NCBI GenBank assembly: GCA_922989275.2
Contig: OV277868.1
Coordinates: forward strand, 48,854,216 to 48,918,215
Origin: Gari tellinella
Taxonomy: Eukaryota; Mollusca; Bivalvia; Cardiida; Psammobiidae
DNA length: 64,000 bases
Direction of reading: 5' to 3'
In this document: in pieces, positions 55,101 through 63,778 of the stretch
Position numbering within the stretch: the stretch's first letter is position 1
How the letters are laid out: each line of letters begins with the position of its first letter
Notes under the pieces: model-generated
Databases searched by the model: none
Seen by the model: the letters and a program-made list of their open reading frames with translations, nothing else
What the model was told of the DNA's origin: nothing
Position numbers and translations under genes: made by a program

Positions 55101-58100
55101 GGTAACGTATCAAGCAAAATAAGCCATAAAAATTAACAGAACAGAACAGAACAGAACAGAATAAAACTTTATTTCATCTCAGGCATGGTTACATGCAGCA
55201 TGAGGTAAAGCATATAAACAAGATGAATATAAACAATGGTACCTAGCATGGCTTATTCAGAGTCTGAGATAAACATTTGGTTTATTTCAGTATTTGGTGA
55301 CGAACAATGTAGAGCCAGACCGTATGCAAAGAATAATCGTTTATGGTCTGATTCTACAATATTCGTCTTGCGGTTGATAATACCGATAGTTGGTGAATGA
55401 TGGTGGGGGTCTAAATATTATTAAATGGAAATAGATACATTTTCGGAATACAGTGTTCATATAAGATTTAATGCAGACGATGAAGACCCGAATCAGTGTG
55501 TTCACAATTGAACTCGGTGGTCAAGGTCTACACCGTCTGTCATTTTGCAATTCATCGACCAGGAGGAATCATAATGTACAAGTATATCCAGATGTGACGT
55601 CACTTACAATGACCAGGATCAAAACTATTTGACACTCTGGTCCTTTTTTAAAAAAGAAACTTAGACAAATCTATTCTAGAAGAATAGTAGACGACAATTG
55701 TTGCAGATGAAAAAAGACCCAGCTTGCAAAGAGTCAACACATTCAACCCTAGCGACGAGTATAGCCGTCATTTACAAACAGTGTACATATGAGGATTACA
55801 CTTGTCATATGCAAACAGTGTAGACCCTGATCCGAGAGCTCCTTAAGGAGCCCTCAGATCAGGGTCTAGACTGTATGTCATTTTGAAATATAAAGTTAAA
55901 ATCAACTCTAAATAGTCAAAAATAGACTACCGGTAGCCTTTTTTTTAAATTGGAAGTGTCCAATAAAAGGGTTGAATGAGTTCAGATTGTCTGACAGCAT
56001 TACTGTATTTACCTGTACAGTGTTACGGCTGAAGGAAGTGTCGCCATCGTCCGCTCTGGAAGGCATCTGTTGACAGTTCATCAGGATTAGTAGCATCTTC
56101 CCTGTACCTGTACCGAGAATAAAACAAAATAAGGCAAGGAAATGCATATGACAACGGGACATCAGTTTGAAATACGAACTTCCGCATGCCTTCACCAAAC
56201 ACTATAATGCAAACGCTCATTAGAATCGTCTCTTCATTCAATGTTAGGACAAAACTTTTAGATAGAATATTGCAGCGTTTGTCACGCCATAGTAAACAAT
56301 ACAGTAAAACCTCTCTATTACGACCACTAAATTTTGTTAAATATTTGGCGTTTTGCAACAGGTGAATACTTAAAGGAAGGTGACAGTTAAACTGAAAGCT
56401 CCTTTAGGAGCTTTCTGTTTTACTGTCACCTTCATTTAAGCTGTCACCTGTCCTTTATATAATCAATTAGTAGACATTTCAGTGTCCGTAATAGAGAGGT
56501 TTTACTGTACTGAACTAGAATACTGACCAGTCAGAAAGGGCCCCACAAAAGGAGTCAGGAGGAGGAAGGCACAAGAAAAAACTGCAGATTTTATACTAAT
56601 AAACATTTTAGCAAGTTCAGTGAAGATCAGATAGAAACTGTTTGAGTAAGGGAGCGGACAAGGCTTAAACAGCTATCTTTTAATAATTGAAGGGCAATAA
56701 CTCTGATGTACCATAGACCATTTGGGTAGTTATCGAACTTGACCTAGATTATATACCAATAAACATTTTCATAAAGTTTGATGAATATCAAATACAAAGT
56801 GTTTGTGTTGGAGAACGAACAAGGCTGAAACAGCCATTTTTAAAAAAATCATGGGCAATAACTCCAACATGCCTCATGCGATTTGGGTGATTATCGAACT
56901 TGGACCTAGATTTTATAACAATACACACTTTCATATAGTTTGGTGAAGATTGGATAAAAACTACTCAAGTTAGACAAGGCCGAAACAGCCATTTTTTAAA
57001 AATAATTATAGGGCAATAACTCCAACATGCCTCATGCGATTTGAGTGATTATCAAACTTGACCTAGATTTTATAACAATACACACTTTCATATAGTTTGG
57101 TGAAGATTGGATAAAAACTACTCAAGTTAGACAAGGCCGAAACAGCCATTTTTTAAAAATAATTATAGGGCAATAACTCCAACAAGCCTCATGCGATTTG
57201 AGTGATTATCAACCTTGACCTAGATTTTATAACAATACACACTTTCATACAGTTTGGTGAAGATTGGATAAAAACTACTTGAGTTAGAGAGCGGACAAGG
57301 CTAAAACAGCCATTTTTTAATAATTAAAGGGCAATAACTCCAACATGCCACATGCGATTTAAGTGATTATCAACCTTGACCTAGATTTTATAACAATACA
57401 CACTTTCATACAGTTTGGTGAAGATTGGATAAAAACTACTTGAGTTAGAGAGCGGACAAGGCTGAAACAGCCATTTTTTAATAATTAAAGGGCAATACAT
57501 GTAACTCCAACATGCCTTATGAGATTTGGTTAATAATCAAACTTGGCCTAGATTTTATACAAATACATATTTTTATGAAGTTTAGTGAAGATTGGATACA
57601 AACTACTTGTGTGAGAGAGCGGACAAGGCTGAAACAGCCATTTTTAATAATTCAAGGGCAATAACTCCAACATGCCTTATGAGATGTGGGTAATTATCAA
57701 ACTTGGCCTAGATTTTCTACCAATACACCTTTTCAGCAAGTTTGGTGAAGATTGGATAAAAATTACTTGAGTTAGAGAGCGGAGAAGAAAAAGTGTGACG
57801 GTCTGACGGACAGATTGACTGACGGACAAGGCGATTACTATAGGACACCCACCTCTCGATGGGGCCCTAACTATTCATACAAAGTTCTAATTTTACCAGC
57901 AATTGCACCCCTTCAGAGCTCATACACTTTGCGTGCAAACATGATCAAAATTCATTCAAAACTGTAGCTGCTAAAGTGTAAACATTAGTAAAATATGGGA
58001 TTTTCAACAAGCCAAGTGCAGCTAACTTTTGATCGATTTGTCCACTTTTAACCATAATCAAACTCGTCCGAGATTATATGGTCATATACTCTCTTAGTAA

Positions 58101-61100
58101 GTTTTCGAAAGATTGGATAAAAATTGTGGCCTCTGAAATGTAAACACTAAACTTGACGCCGCTTGATGGGTGATGGACATTCAAGGATCATCAAAAATCA
58201 CCCTGAGCTTTTGCTAAGCTGAACTGAAAAAAGATAATCGAAAGCGCTTGCAATTTTACCTTAACAGCGCTCCCCTTCTAAAACTGACATTCAACGGGAG
58301 ACGAAACTTTTGTGCGTTGTTCGGAGGGAGTCGTTATAGGGAGGGCCATTTGCAAACGGCTTGAATCCAGATCAGACACCAGGTTACGCGGCGTCTGATC
58401 TGGATTCAAGCTGTTTGCCATTTGTCATTAAGTTTTTTTTCTGTCTGTTAAAAAAGAAAAGAAAAAAAAAGTTTTTTCTGCCAAAATGTCCATTAGTTAA
58501 CTTTGAGAAAAACAGCAGATGACAACTTTAAGCATTTGACATTGCAGTCGTGAATGGATTGAACATAATTGTCATTTTTAGGGAACTGAGGCGAGGGTCG
58601 TTGTAAGGAGTGAGTCGTTGTTTGGAGGGCCGTTGTAGGGAGGGGAAACTTTTTTAAACTGTTGACGACGCATGATGGACGATGGGACATTAAACGATCA
58701 CAAAAGCTCACCCACCCACCCTGAATTTTGCTCAGGTGAGCTGGAAAAAAATCTCAAGCGTTTGAAATAATTTTACCTATGTTTTCAACCTTTGCCTGCT
58801 TGCTTCTGAGGACCACATTTGATTCTTTTGAAGTTGTGGTAATTTCACAGGAAATGACCTCCTCGTCTGTGTTGGATACAGTTGCTTTGACAACAAACTC
58901 TCCATTGCTTACAGTTACAGTATGATGTGTGGTTGATGTTGTATCTACAGTGTAAGCTACCTGGCCTGAAAGAGGGTAACATCAGAAATGGAATTCTTTA
59001 AATCTACACAGGGCTGCCATAAGTTGACATGAAAATTCCTAAGATTTCCAAATTTGCATTTTTCATGTGCGATTTTCCGAATCGTACCTTTACCCCATCG
59101 CCTGTTTCTAGTTTTGTTGCCACGTGACTACCTAAAACAGGTTGGAAGTAAAGCAGAATGCGCCTTAAGGCGCATTCTGCTTTACTTTCAGTCTGCTTTA
59201 CGCTACCATGTACAAGAAAAAAATCCGAAGATTTAGGAAAAATCCGGGGAATGGCAGCCCTGTCTACACTGTAGATGTAAATATTTCCATTTCAGCCATA
59301 GGGTCCATGGTCAAAGCTATTATTACAAACCCATGCCATGGTCATGCTTCTTGAGCCCATTACCCCATATCCTATTTCACGAATGAAGAACGTCGTTCTT
59401 GATTCGTGCCCATTTCTAGTTTTGAAAACAGTTGACCACTTAAAGCAGATTGAAAGTAAAACAGAATGCGCCTCAAGGCACATTCTGCTAAAAATACTTT
59501 CAGCCTGATTTAAAGCGACTCGCAACCAGATGGTGCATTAAAAATAGTAATTTGTAAATATGTGTCAAACGCTTATATAAATGGTAAAGAATTAGTTTAG
59601 GATAAGAAATTCTGTTTAAAAAAAATGTATTTCAATAAAAAAAAAATATTGGTCTCTGGTGGGATTCGAACCCGGGGCCCGGCATTGGCGGACAGAAGGC
59701 AAAATAGGGGAAACCGCTTAGACCAATGGACCACAGAACTATCCGTTTATCTCGGATCGATTTAACGTATTTCAATGTGGAGCTATCGAAAGTGCATACA
59801 ACTTCGTAATTCGGCTCGTGTTTATGTCTGAGCCCGTGTAAAGAAGCAACAACAACAACTATACCGTCTACTAGTCGGTATAGAAAAACGATGGAAAATA
59901 TCTAAAAAGTTTAATTAATATCCATCCAATGTTTTACCAAGAAAACTCTGGACAAGCTTTTTATAGCACATTTGATTACATCAAGGGCAGATAACTCTGT
60001 AACGAAAATTTAAATGAACCTCAAACTCGACTCAGCTTTAGATCTTGATGCATTTACATTTGTGTGAAGTTTCATAAATATCCCTCAAACAGTTTTCCCC
60101 ACAAAACTCCGGACTAGCCTTTTATAGCATATTTGAGTACACCAAGGGCAGATATCTATGTAACGAAAAATCAAATTAACCTCAAACTCGACTCACCTTT
60201 AGATTTTGATACATATAACTTTGGGTGAAGTTTCATCAATATCCTTGTAATAGTTTTCCGGAAAAACTCCGGACAAACAAAATGATGACGGACGAACAAA
60301 CGAACGGAAGAACGGACAGGGCCACGCCAATATAAGACCACCTTTAGAGGTGGGCGTATAAAAAGTGTACCTATATATAATAATAGACTAGTACACAATA
60401 GCTTAATACATTGACACTATTTCTTCTGCATAGGAATAGATTAGAGGCGTAACATTGCGTATTTATGGAAAAACGGGTTAACCATTTACTCCATAGATAG
60501 CCTGTTTCTAGTTTTGAAGTCAGACATGTGACATTTTAAAACATTTTGAAAGTAAAGCAGAAAGCGCATTACGACACATTCTGCTTTACTTTCAATCTGT
60601 TTAAAGCTACAATCTGCTACATATAGTAGTATATAGAAGATACTTTTTATAACACATTTTCTACAGTGCGGGGTGAATTAAACGTGTAAACACGTATTTA
60701 CGGGGTAGTGGTTTTAAAACACAGAGAAATAAATTGCTGAGTATTTCTTATTATTCCTTTCATAACTTTATCTATTCCTTATAGAAATGCCTTTTAACAT
60801 ATTTTGTCCTGTATCTATAAATGAGCCAAGAATTTCACAAGTGTTACATTCAACAGATCAGGTTACTTTCTTCCCATGGCAGATTCCCATTGCTTTACTT
60901 TTAGCCCGCTTTAAACCTCTGTTTTCACTGAAAAAATAACTTTGTGCGAAAAGATTTAACCATTTACAAAGTGAATATTCCTTTTTACACCTCAAATGTA
61001 TTCCTCCACTGAATGAATGCTGTTTTACGGCCCATCGACCCAAGTGGTCATCTAGGGCCGGGTCTTCCTATGGAGAAACTGTTACCTTTTATAGTCATGA

Positions 61101-61883
61101 CTATGTATCATAAATATTTTCTATATCTTAATAGATATTAGCTTAAACAGCCTGAAAGTAAAGCAGCATGTGCCATAATTCTGCTTTACTTTCAACCTGC
61201 TTTAAATAGTCACTTATTTCAAAAAAAGAAACAGGTTGTGGGGTAATGGGTTAAGCAACTACCTGTCCTAGAAACCAAAACTATGAGAGAAAAGTTGAAC
61301 TCATTCACCCCTGAAACTTTAAATCGAGAATTCCAGTTTACAATTAAATCTAGTCCATTTTTGAAAAACAAGGGTGGTTTTTAACAATATTTTACAAAAT
61401 GACAAACAGTGTATACCGTGATCAGAGGGTTCCTTAAGGAGCCCACTGATGCGGATCTACACTGTTTACATAGGACAAGTGTACTCTTTATAGGTATATG
61501 ATTTGTTCATGACGAGTAAACTCGCCGCTAGGGTTCAATGTGTTAACCCGTTACCCCATAACCTGTTTCTAGTATTGAAGATAGATGACGACTTAAAACA
61601 AGTTGAAAGGAAAGCAGAATGCGCCTTAAGGCGCATTTTGCTTTCCTTACAGCCTGTTTTAAGCGTTATTTGCTAGCATATGGAAAATATTTCTTATTGT
61701 GCATATTCATAACTGTATGAAGTATAACTGTTTCCTCCAGCGGAGGAATAAATTAGAGGCGTAAAAAGGTGGATTTATGGGGTAATGTGTTAAAACAAAA
61801 GAAATACCTTCCTCCAGAGCAGTCACCCAATGTCCAAAGAAGCAGGTACATAAAATTACAAACGTATGTAAAAGTATCTCCAT
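48978..61883 (-). CDS. Secreted group III phospholipase A2-like gene 2 (six exons)
   Basis: Exons 61883-61808, 58965-58777, 56107-56013, 54894-54807, 53658-53507 and 49172-48978 join to 795 nt, 264 aa, in one frame. It is a tandem paralogue of gene 1 in the same orientation, upstream by transcription, with identical intron phases. Residues 1-25 are a signal peptide. IYPGTKWCG is at 130-138, CCREHDKC at 158-165 (catalytic H162-D163) and CDCD at 189-192. The calcium-loop Gly is Arg140 here. Shorter exons 3, 4 and 6 account for the 24-residue difference from gene 1. No frameshift or internal stop is seen, so both copies look intact. Confidence 0.85.
49207..49374. repeat. Long imperfect palindrome in intron 5 of gene 2
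   Basis: Arms of ~75 bp; apex AATATGACGC...GCGTCATATT. Outer blocks GTTCATTATTTATCATTTT and AAAATGATAAGTAATGAAC pair. 49375-49584 shows no element. Confidence 0.82.
49589..50125 (+). mobile_element. R element, copy 2
   Basis: AGCGACTCGCAACCGGAT to CATCTGGTTGCGAGTCGCT with TTAA on both sides. A tRNA-like unit at 49902-49991 has A box TGGTCTAAGCGG and B box GGTTCGAATCC, followed by a T run, as a pol III unit would have. Confidence 0.88.
50229..51822 (+). repeat. J repeat, long copy, with R nested
   Basis: Begins CAAGAGGCCCTTGCGGGCC and AATATCGCTCACCTGG; repeated ~350-bp units with TTTTTAGCTCCTGTGACC and CCCCTGGGGTG; ends GACGACGGACAGAGGACG ... CCAGGTGAGCTAAAAA. Non-coding, common in bivalves. 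Confidence 0.85.
51195..51731 (+). mobile_element. R element, copy 3, inserted in J
   Basis: AGGGACTCGCAACCGGAT to GTTGCGAGCCTCT with TTAA on both sides; J is continuous across it. The tRNA-like unit (about 51505-51595, B box GGTTCGAATCCC) differs in body from copy 2. Confidence 0.88.
51823..52370. other. Unassigned, with a C relic
   Basis: 51973-52187 resembles C with its hairpin collapsed. The rest is unassigned. Confidence 0.55.
52371..52848. repeat. 37-bp minisatellite, about 13 units
   Basis: Unit built around ACAGTGTACAAAGTTTCAAT and CAAATCAGTCATCGCT. Lies in intron 5 of PLA2 gene 2. Confidence 0.95.
53058..53191. mobile_element. A element, degraded
   Basis: Half a hairpin and right end GGGGTGAATGAGTTAA. 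52849-53057 unassigned. Confidence 0.62.
53236..53497. mobile_element. G element with an 81-bp tandem duplication
   Basis: CAGTGTTCCCTCCCTACAAC start. Units 53305-53385 and 53386-53466 are near identical. It ends about 10 bp from the exon 5 donor of gene 2. Confidence 0.82.
53507..53658 (-). CDS. PLA2 gene 2 exon 5 (catalytic exon)
   Basis: 152 nt, the same length and phases as gene 1 exon 5; residues 150-200. It carries CCREHDKC with the His-Asp pair, and SHCDCDQRLYDCLK. The donor is GTGAGT. A G element with an internal 81-bp duplication ends about 10 bp past the donor. Confidence 0.92.
53689..53812. mobile_element. C element left half
   Basis: TTAACCGTTTACTCCATAAA through CTTTATACAGTAATGAATAT; hairpin absent. 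Confidence 0.7.
53910..54143. mobile_element. N element with half a B core
   Basis: CAGTGGAGAATCTGTTATTC to AACAGATTCTCCACTG with TA flanks. A B-like right arm (GGCGTCTGATCTGGCTCC) sits at 54030-54083. 54144-54519 unassigned. Confidence 0.83.
54520..54764. mobile_element. A relic, then a minimal D element
   Basis: 54520-54685 is a decayed A. 54699-54764 is a 66-bp D made only of its two ends (CAGTGAATCTTCTCTATTAC / GGTTTTACTG) with TA flanks. Confidence 0.72.
54807..54894 (-). CDS. PLA2 gene 2 exon 4 (calcium-loop exon)
   Basis: 88 nt, phase 0 in and 1 out; residues 121-149. It contains IYPGTKWCGNRNVASS: the WCG start of the PLA2 domain with Arg where the family has the second Gly. The exon lacks the 12 extra residues seen at the 5' side in gene 1. 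Confidence 0.86.
55135..55400 (-). mobile_element. LINE-like 3' UTR with (TTCTG)n tail
   Basis: On the minus strand the sequence GAAATAAAGTTTTATTCTG leads into five to six pentamers (55135-55165), as in many bivalve LINE 3' ends. No coding sequence is recognisable in the ~230 bp upstream. It sits in intron 3 of PLA2 gene 2. Confidence 0.6.
55470..55735. repeat. A-like hairpin and B right half
   Basis: 55478-55545 is a weak A-type hairpin; 55600-55735 a B right part ending GCTTGCAAAGAGTCAA. Confidence 0.6.
55733..55983. mobile_element. A element
   Basis: TCAACACATTCAACCCTAG left end, hairpin 55812-55877 (CTCCTTAAGGAG tip), right end GGGTTGAATGAGTTCA. Confidence 0.83.
56013..56107 (-). CDS. 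PLA2 gene 2 exon 3
   Basis: 95 nt, phase 1 in and 0 out; residues 89-120, including GKMLLILMNCQQM and an Asp/Ser-rich end. It has three codons fewer than gene 1. An A element ends about 30 bp past the donor. Confidence 0.8.
56302..56507. mobile_element. D element, full length
   Basis: CAGTAAAACCTCTCTATTAC to AATAGAGAGGTTTTACTG, TA flanks, hairpin 56367-56437. Confidence 0.87.
56525..57862. repeat. ~158-bp tandem array, about eight units (J-like)
   Basis: Each unit holds GGGCAATAACTCCAACATGC, ACACACTTTCATATAGTTTG and GAGAGCGGACAAGGCTGAAA. It ends with TGACGGACAAGGCGATTACT and GGACACCCACCTC. Confidence 0.92.
57880..58745. repeat. J-type repeat split by G
   Basis: 57880-58250 and 58655-58745 (GCATGATGGACGATGGGACA, TTTTGCTCAGGTGAGCTGG) belong to one repeat interrupted by G. 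Confidence 0.7.
58264..58648. mobile_element. G element carrying a B hairpin
   Basis: CAGCGCTCCCCTTCTAAAAC to CGTTGTAGGGAGGGGAAAC; B core 58351-58424. Confidence 0.8.
58777..58965 (-). CDS. PLA2 gene 2 exon 2
   Basis: 189 nt, phase 1 in and out; residues 26-88. It is closely related to gene 1 exon 2 (shared QVAYTVD, HTVTV and FVVKATVSN stretches and the ending AKVENI). The fold is unknown to me; the alternating hydrophobic pattern suggests beta strands. Confidence 0.85.
59009..59262. mobile_element. K element carrying a C hairpin
   Basis: CAGGGCTGCCATAAG to AATGGCAGCCCTG with TCTACA on both sides (59003-59008, 59263-59268). C core 59133-59202. It lies in intron 1 of gene 2. Confidence 0.93.
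59354..59513. mobile_element. C element with a palindromic insert, cut by R
   Basis: CCCATTACCCCATATCC start. A ~31-bp perfect palindrome (CACGAATGAAGAACG and its complement, 59379-59409) interrupts it. Hairpin 59438-59510 with an internal insertion in one arm. R follows at TTAA. Confidence 0.8.
59514..59911 (-). mobile_element. R element, copy 4, truncated
   Basis: AGCGACTCGCAACCAGAT end inserted in the C element's TTAA. Minus-strand tRNA-like unit at ~59650-59745 (GGGATTCGAACCC). The other end is lost at about 59911. Confidence 0.82.
59912..60360. repeat. U repeat, ~175-bp dimer
   Basis: Two units with AAGGGCAGATAACTCTGTAA and CCTCAAACTCGACTCA, then GACGGACGAACAAACGAACG and TTTAGAGGTGGGCGTATAA. 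Confidence 0.82.
60400..60717. mobile_element. C right half, then C element
   Basis: 60400-60481 right half; 60478-60717 full copy, hairpin 60539-60607, sharing TTAA with the first. 60718-60955 only weak C fragments. Confidence 0.73.
60956..61254. mobile_element. C element with a ~60-bp insert
   Basis: TTAA ends, hairpin ~61150-61205 (right arm complete). 61014-61072 (GGCCCATCGACCCAAGTGGT) is foreign to C. Confidence 0.75.
61295..61546. mobile_element. A element
   Basis: TTGAACTCATTCACCCC to GGGTTCAATGTGTTAA, hairpin 61403-61468. Confidence 0.85.
61543..61793. mobile_element. C element abutting exon 1 of gene 2
   Basis: TTAACCCGTTACCCCATAAC to GGGGTAATGTGTTAA, hairpin 61592-61664 (GCGCCTTAAGGCGC tip). 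It shares TTAA with the A element and ends 14 bp from exon 1. Confidence 0.9.
61808..61883 (-). CDS. PLA2 gene 2 exon 1 (signal peptide)
   Basis: 76 nt encoding MEILLHTFVILCTCFFG followed by HWVTALEE, a clear secretory signal; donor GT at 61807-61806, phase 1. An in-frame ATG lies 24 nt further upstream (61907), but the start at 61883 aligns with gene 1 and keeps the signal peptide at the N-terminus. A C element ends 14 bp beyond this exon. Confidence 0.85.
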
Positions 61884-62093
61884 TTTGAGCAATTGCTCGT
61901 TCGGCAAACTTTAATCACGTCAATTGGTAATCTTCGCCAACAACGCATCGACTATTACTGTTGTATATTGATACGTATCCCAGAACAGTTTAATTCAATA
62001 AACAATAAATACTGTTCTATAAAAAGGTCCAAATAAGTACAATAAACAATCTGACAGTGTTGACCTTCGAATTCACCCGCTTTTATTCACCTA

Positions 62094-62257
62094 CAGTAAA
62101 ACCTCTCTATTACGACCATTAAATCGAAGGCAAAGTGCTCGTATTAAAGACAGTTGACAGCTTACAGCAATGTGACACTGTCACATTGCTTTAAGCAGTA
62201 ACCTGTAGTAAACTTCTTATAATTAACAGTTTTGGTCGTTATAGGGAGGTTTCACTG
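62094..62257. mobile_element. D element, shortened core
   Basis: CAGTAAAACCTCTCTATTAC to TATAGGGAGGTTTCACTG with TA flanks. It lies about 210 bp upstream of PLA2 gene 2; no clear promoter element is seen between. Confidence 0.82.
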
Positions 62258-62299
62258 TAATGTATTTTGGTAATTATTGTTGATACAACGGCTTATTTT

Positions 62300-63230
62300 A
62301 CCATTGGTATCCTAATAATAGTCTTAAACCTCTCCCACATAGCCTAAAGTACAAATCATCAAAATCCAACTATGTTTAAAGTACATGTAAAAGTAACTGC
62401 TTAAGGTACTTCGCATGTGCGCTTAGTTTCCATACAAGGTGTTATGAAACTTTTCATGAAAAATGATAATAGCCTAAGCAACAATGTGTGAAAATATAGG
62501 CAAAAATTATCGTGTGGTTTGTCTTTAAGGTCTATTTTTCTGACAAAAACCTGGAAGTTTGATGATTTTTATTTTCTCAAAAATAAATAAAGCTAATGAC
62601 TATAAATCTCGCCCAATAAGTAGTCCACAACATTCATTACAAGAAAAGCTAAAACATTTTGAATAAAGGTGTTCAGAAAGATGTTATCGGCTATTTAAGT
62701 TTTGTAAAATGCTAAAAAATTGAATTACAAAAAACTTACTCATTCAATGTATATTTCTTTTCATGTTATTCAAATGTATGGTTGATAGAAGTAGTTGGTC
62801 AGAAAAAAATTAGAAAATATTACAGTCAGGATTTGTTGTAATATCAGTTTTTCTTATTAAAATATGGGAAAGAAGTTGAAATACAATTACCTACCTTAAA
62901 ATTGAAATTCTGTCATTAAAATGTATTATTATTTATTCATGGACTTGCATACAAGGTTGATTATATTGTTGAAACATAATATTGGGCATTATCGATCTTG
63001 AAAAGCTTCAATGTGTGGCTTTATAGTTCGATCAAATCTTATACATGTATATCGATTTTATTAACTTGTAAGTCATTAAACTAAAACGTACATGTAAGTG
63101 GACATATAATTTGACCGTATATAACATCACTAATTCTTATCAACGAATACTAAACATAACATATCCCTTGATCACTGCGTTATGAATGGACAAGTCAATA
63201 AATAAATCGGACGCTTCATTTAAAAAAAAT
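62300..63230. other. No feature recognised
   Basis: Strongly AT-rich. Only a faint C-like trace at 62330-62400. Confidence 0.5.
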
Positions 63231-63233
63231 ATT

Positions 63234-63310
63234 TGGATCGGATGGGAATCGAACCTATGACCTTTGAATTGTTACAGTAGTCCATCACTCTACTCACTGC
63301 GCTATGAAGG
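63234..63310 (-). mobile_element. tRNA-like SINE head
   Basis: On the minus strand: A box TAGCGCAGTGAGTAG, B box GGTTCGATTCC. The leading AAAAAATATTTGGAT context resembles that of R. The stems are too poor for a functional tRNA. Confidence 0.6.
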
Positions 63311-63450
63311 ATTATACTAAATCGTATCAACATTTCCTTTATATAAATTTTCTAGTATAAGCACGTACGGAAAAAATCTATGTCGTCAAGACGCATATCC
63401 GCTCGCCCGCAAGATCGACTTCCGTATGCCAAAGGCCTTAACCCATACAC

Positions 63451-63610
63451 AGGGCCCGACACGATTGCTTTTTGAGAGAGAAAAAATCGTCAGAAGGTAT
63501 ATAGAGACAATGGGTACAGCTGATCACCATATCTCGACAAAACCGGGCATACCATGAATAAATATTGATGAAACGACTTTTGTTGCATTTCTGTCTAGCT
63601 TATATAATAC
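63451..63610 (-). repeat. Repeat P, inverted copy
   Basis: Reverse complement of 34951-35127: ACAGGGCCCGACACGATT, CAAAACCGGGCATACCATGA, TGTCTAGCTTATATAATACC. Confidence 0.8.
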
Positions 63611-63778
63611 CCCTCCTTAAAAGCATAACTCAAAACCAAATGTAAGCATGCATTTTCAACAGTAACTGCGTCTACTCACTGAAATCACGGAGTAAAACTA
63701 CTCCGTGCTGAAATCACCATTTTTGGCAAAGGAACAGGGGTTCGTTCATAGCCCACACACCCATTCAATTTTTTTTAA

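Noticed and set aside
61884..61907. Upstream in-frame ATG of PLA2 gene 2 (61907)
   Set aside because: It would add eight polar residues before the signal peptide and has no equivalent in gene 1.
62017..62026. TATA box for PLA2 gene 2
   Set aside because: TATAAAAAGG reads on the plus strand while the gene is on the minus strand, and it is about 135 bp from the start codon; no support as a promoter.
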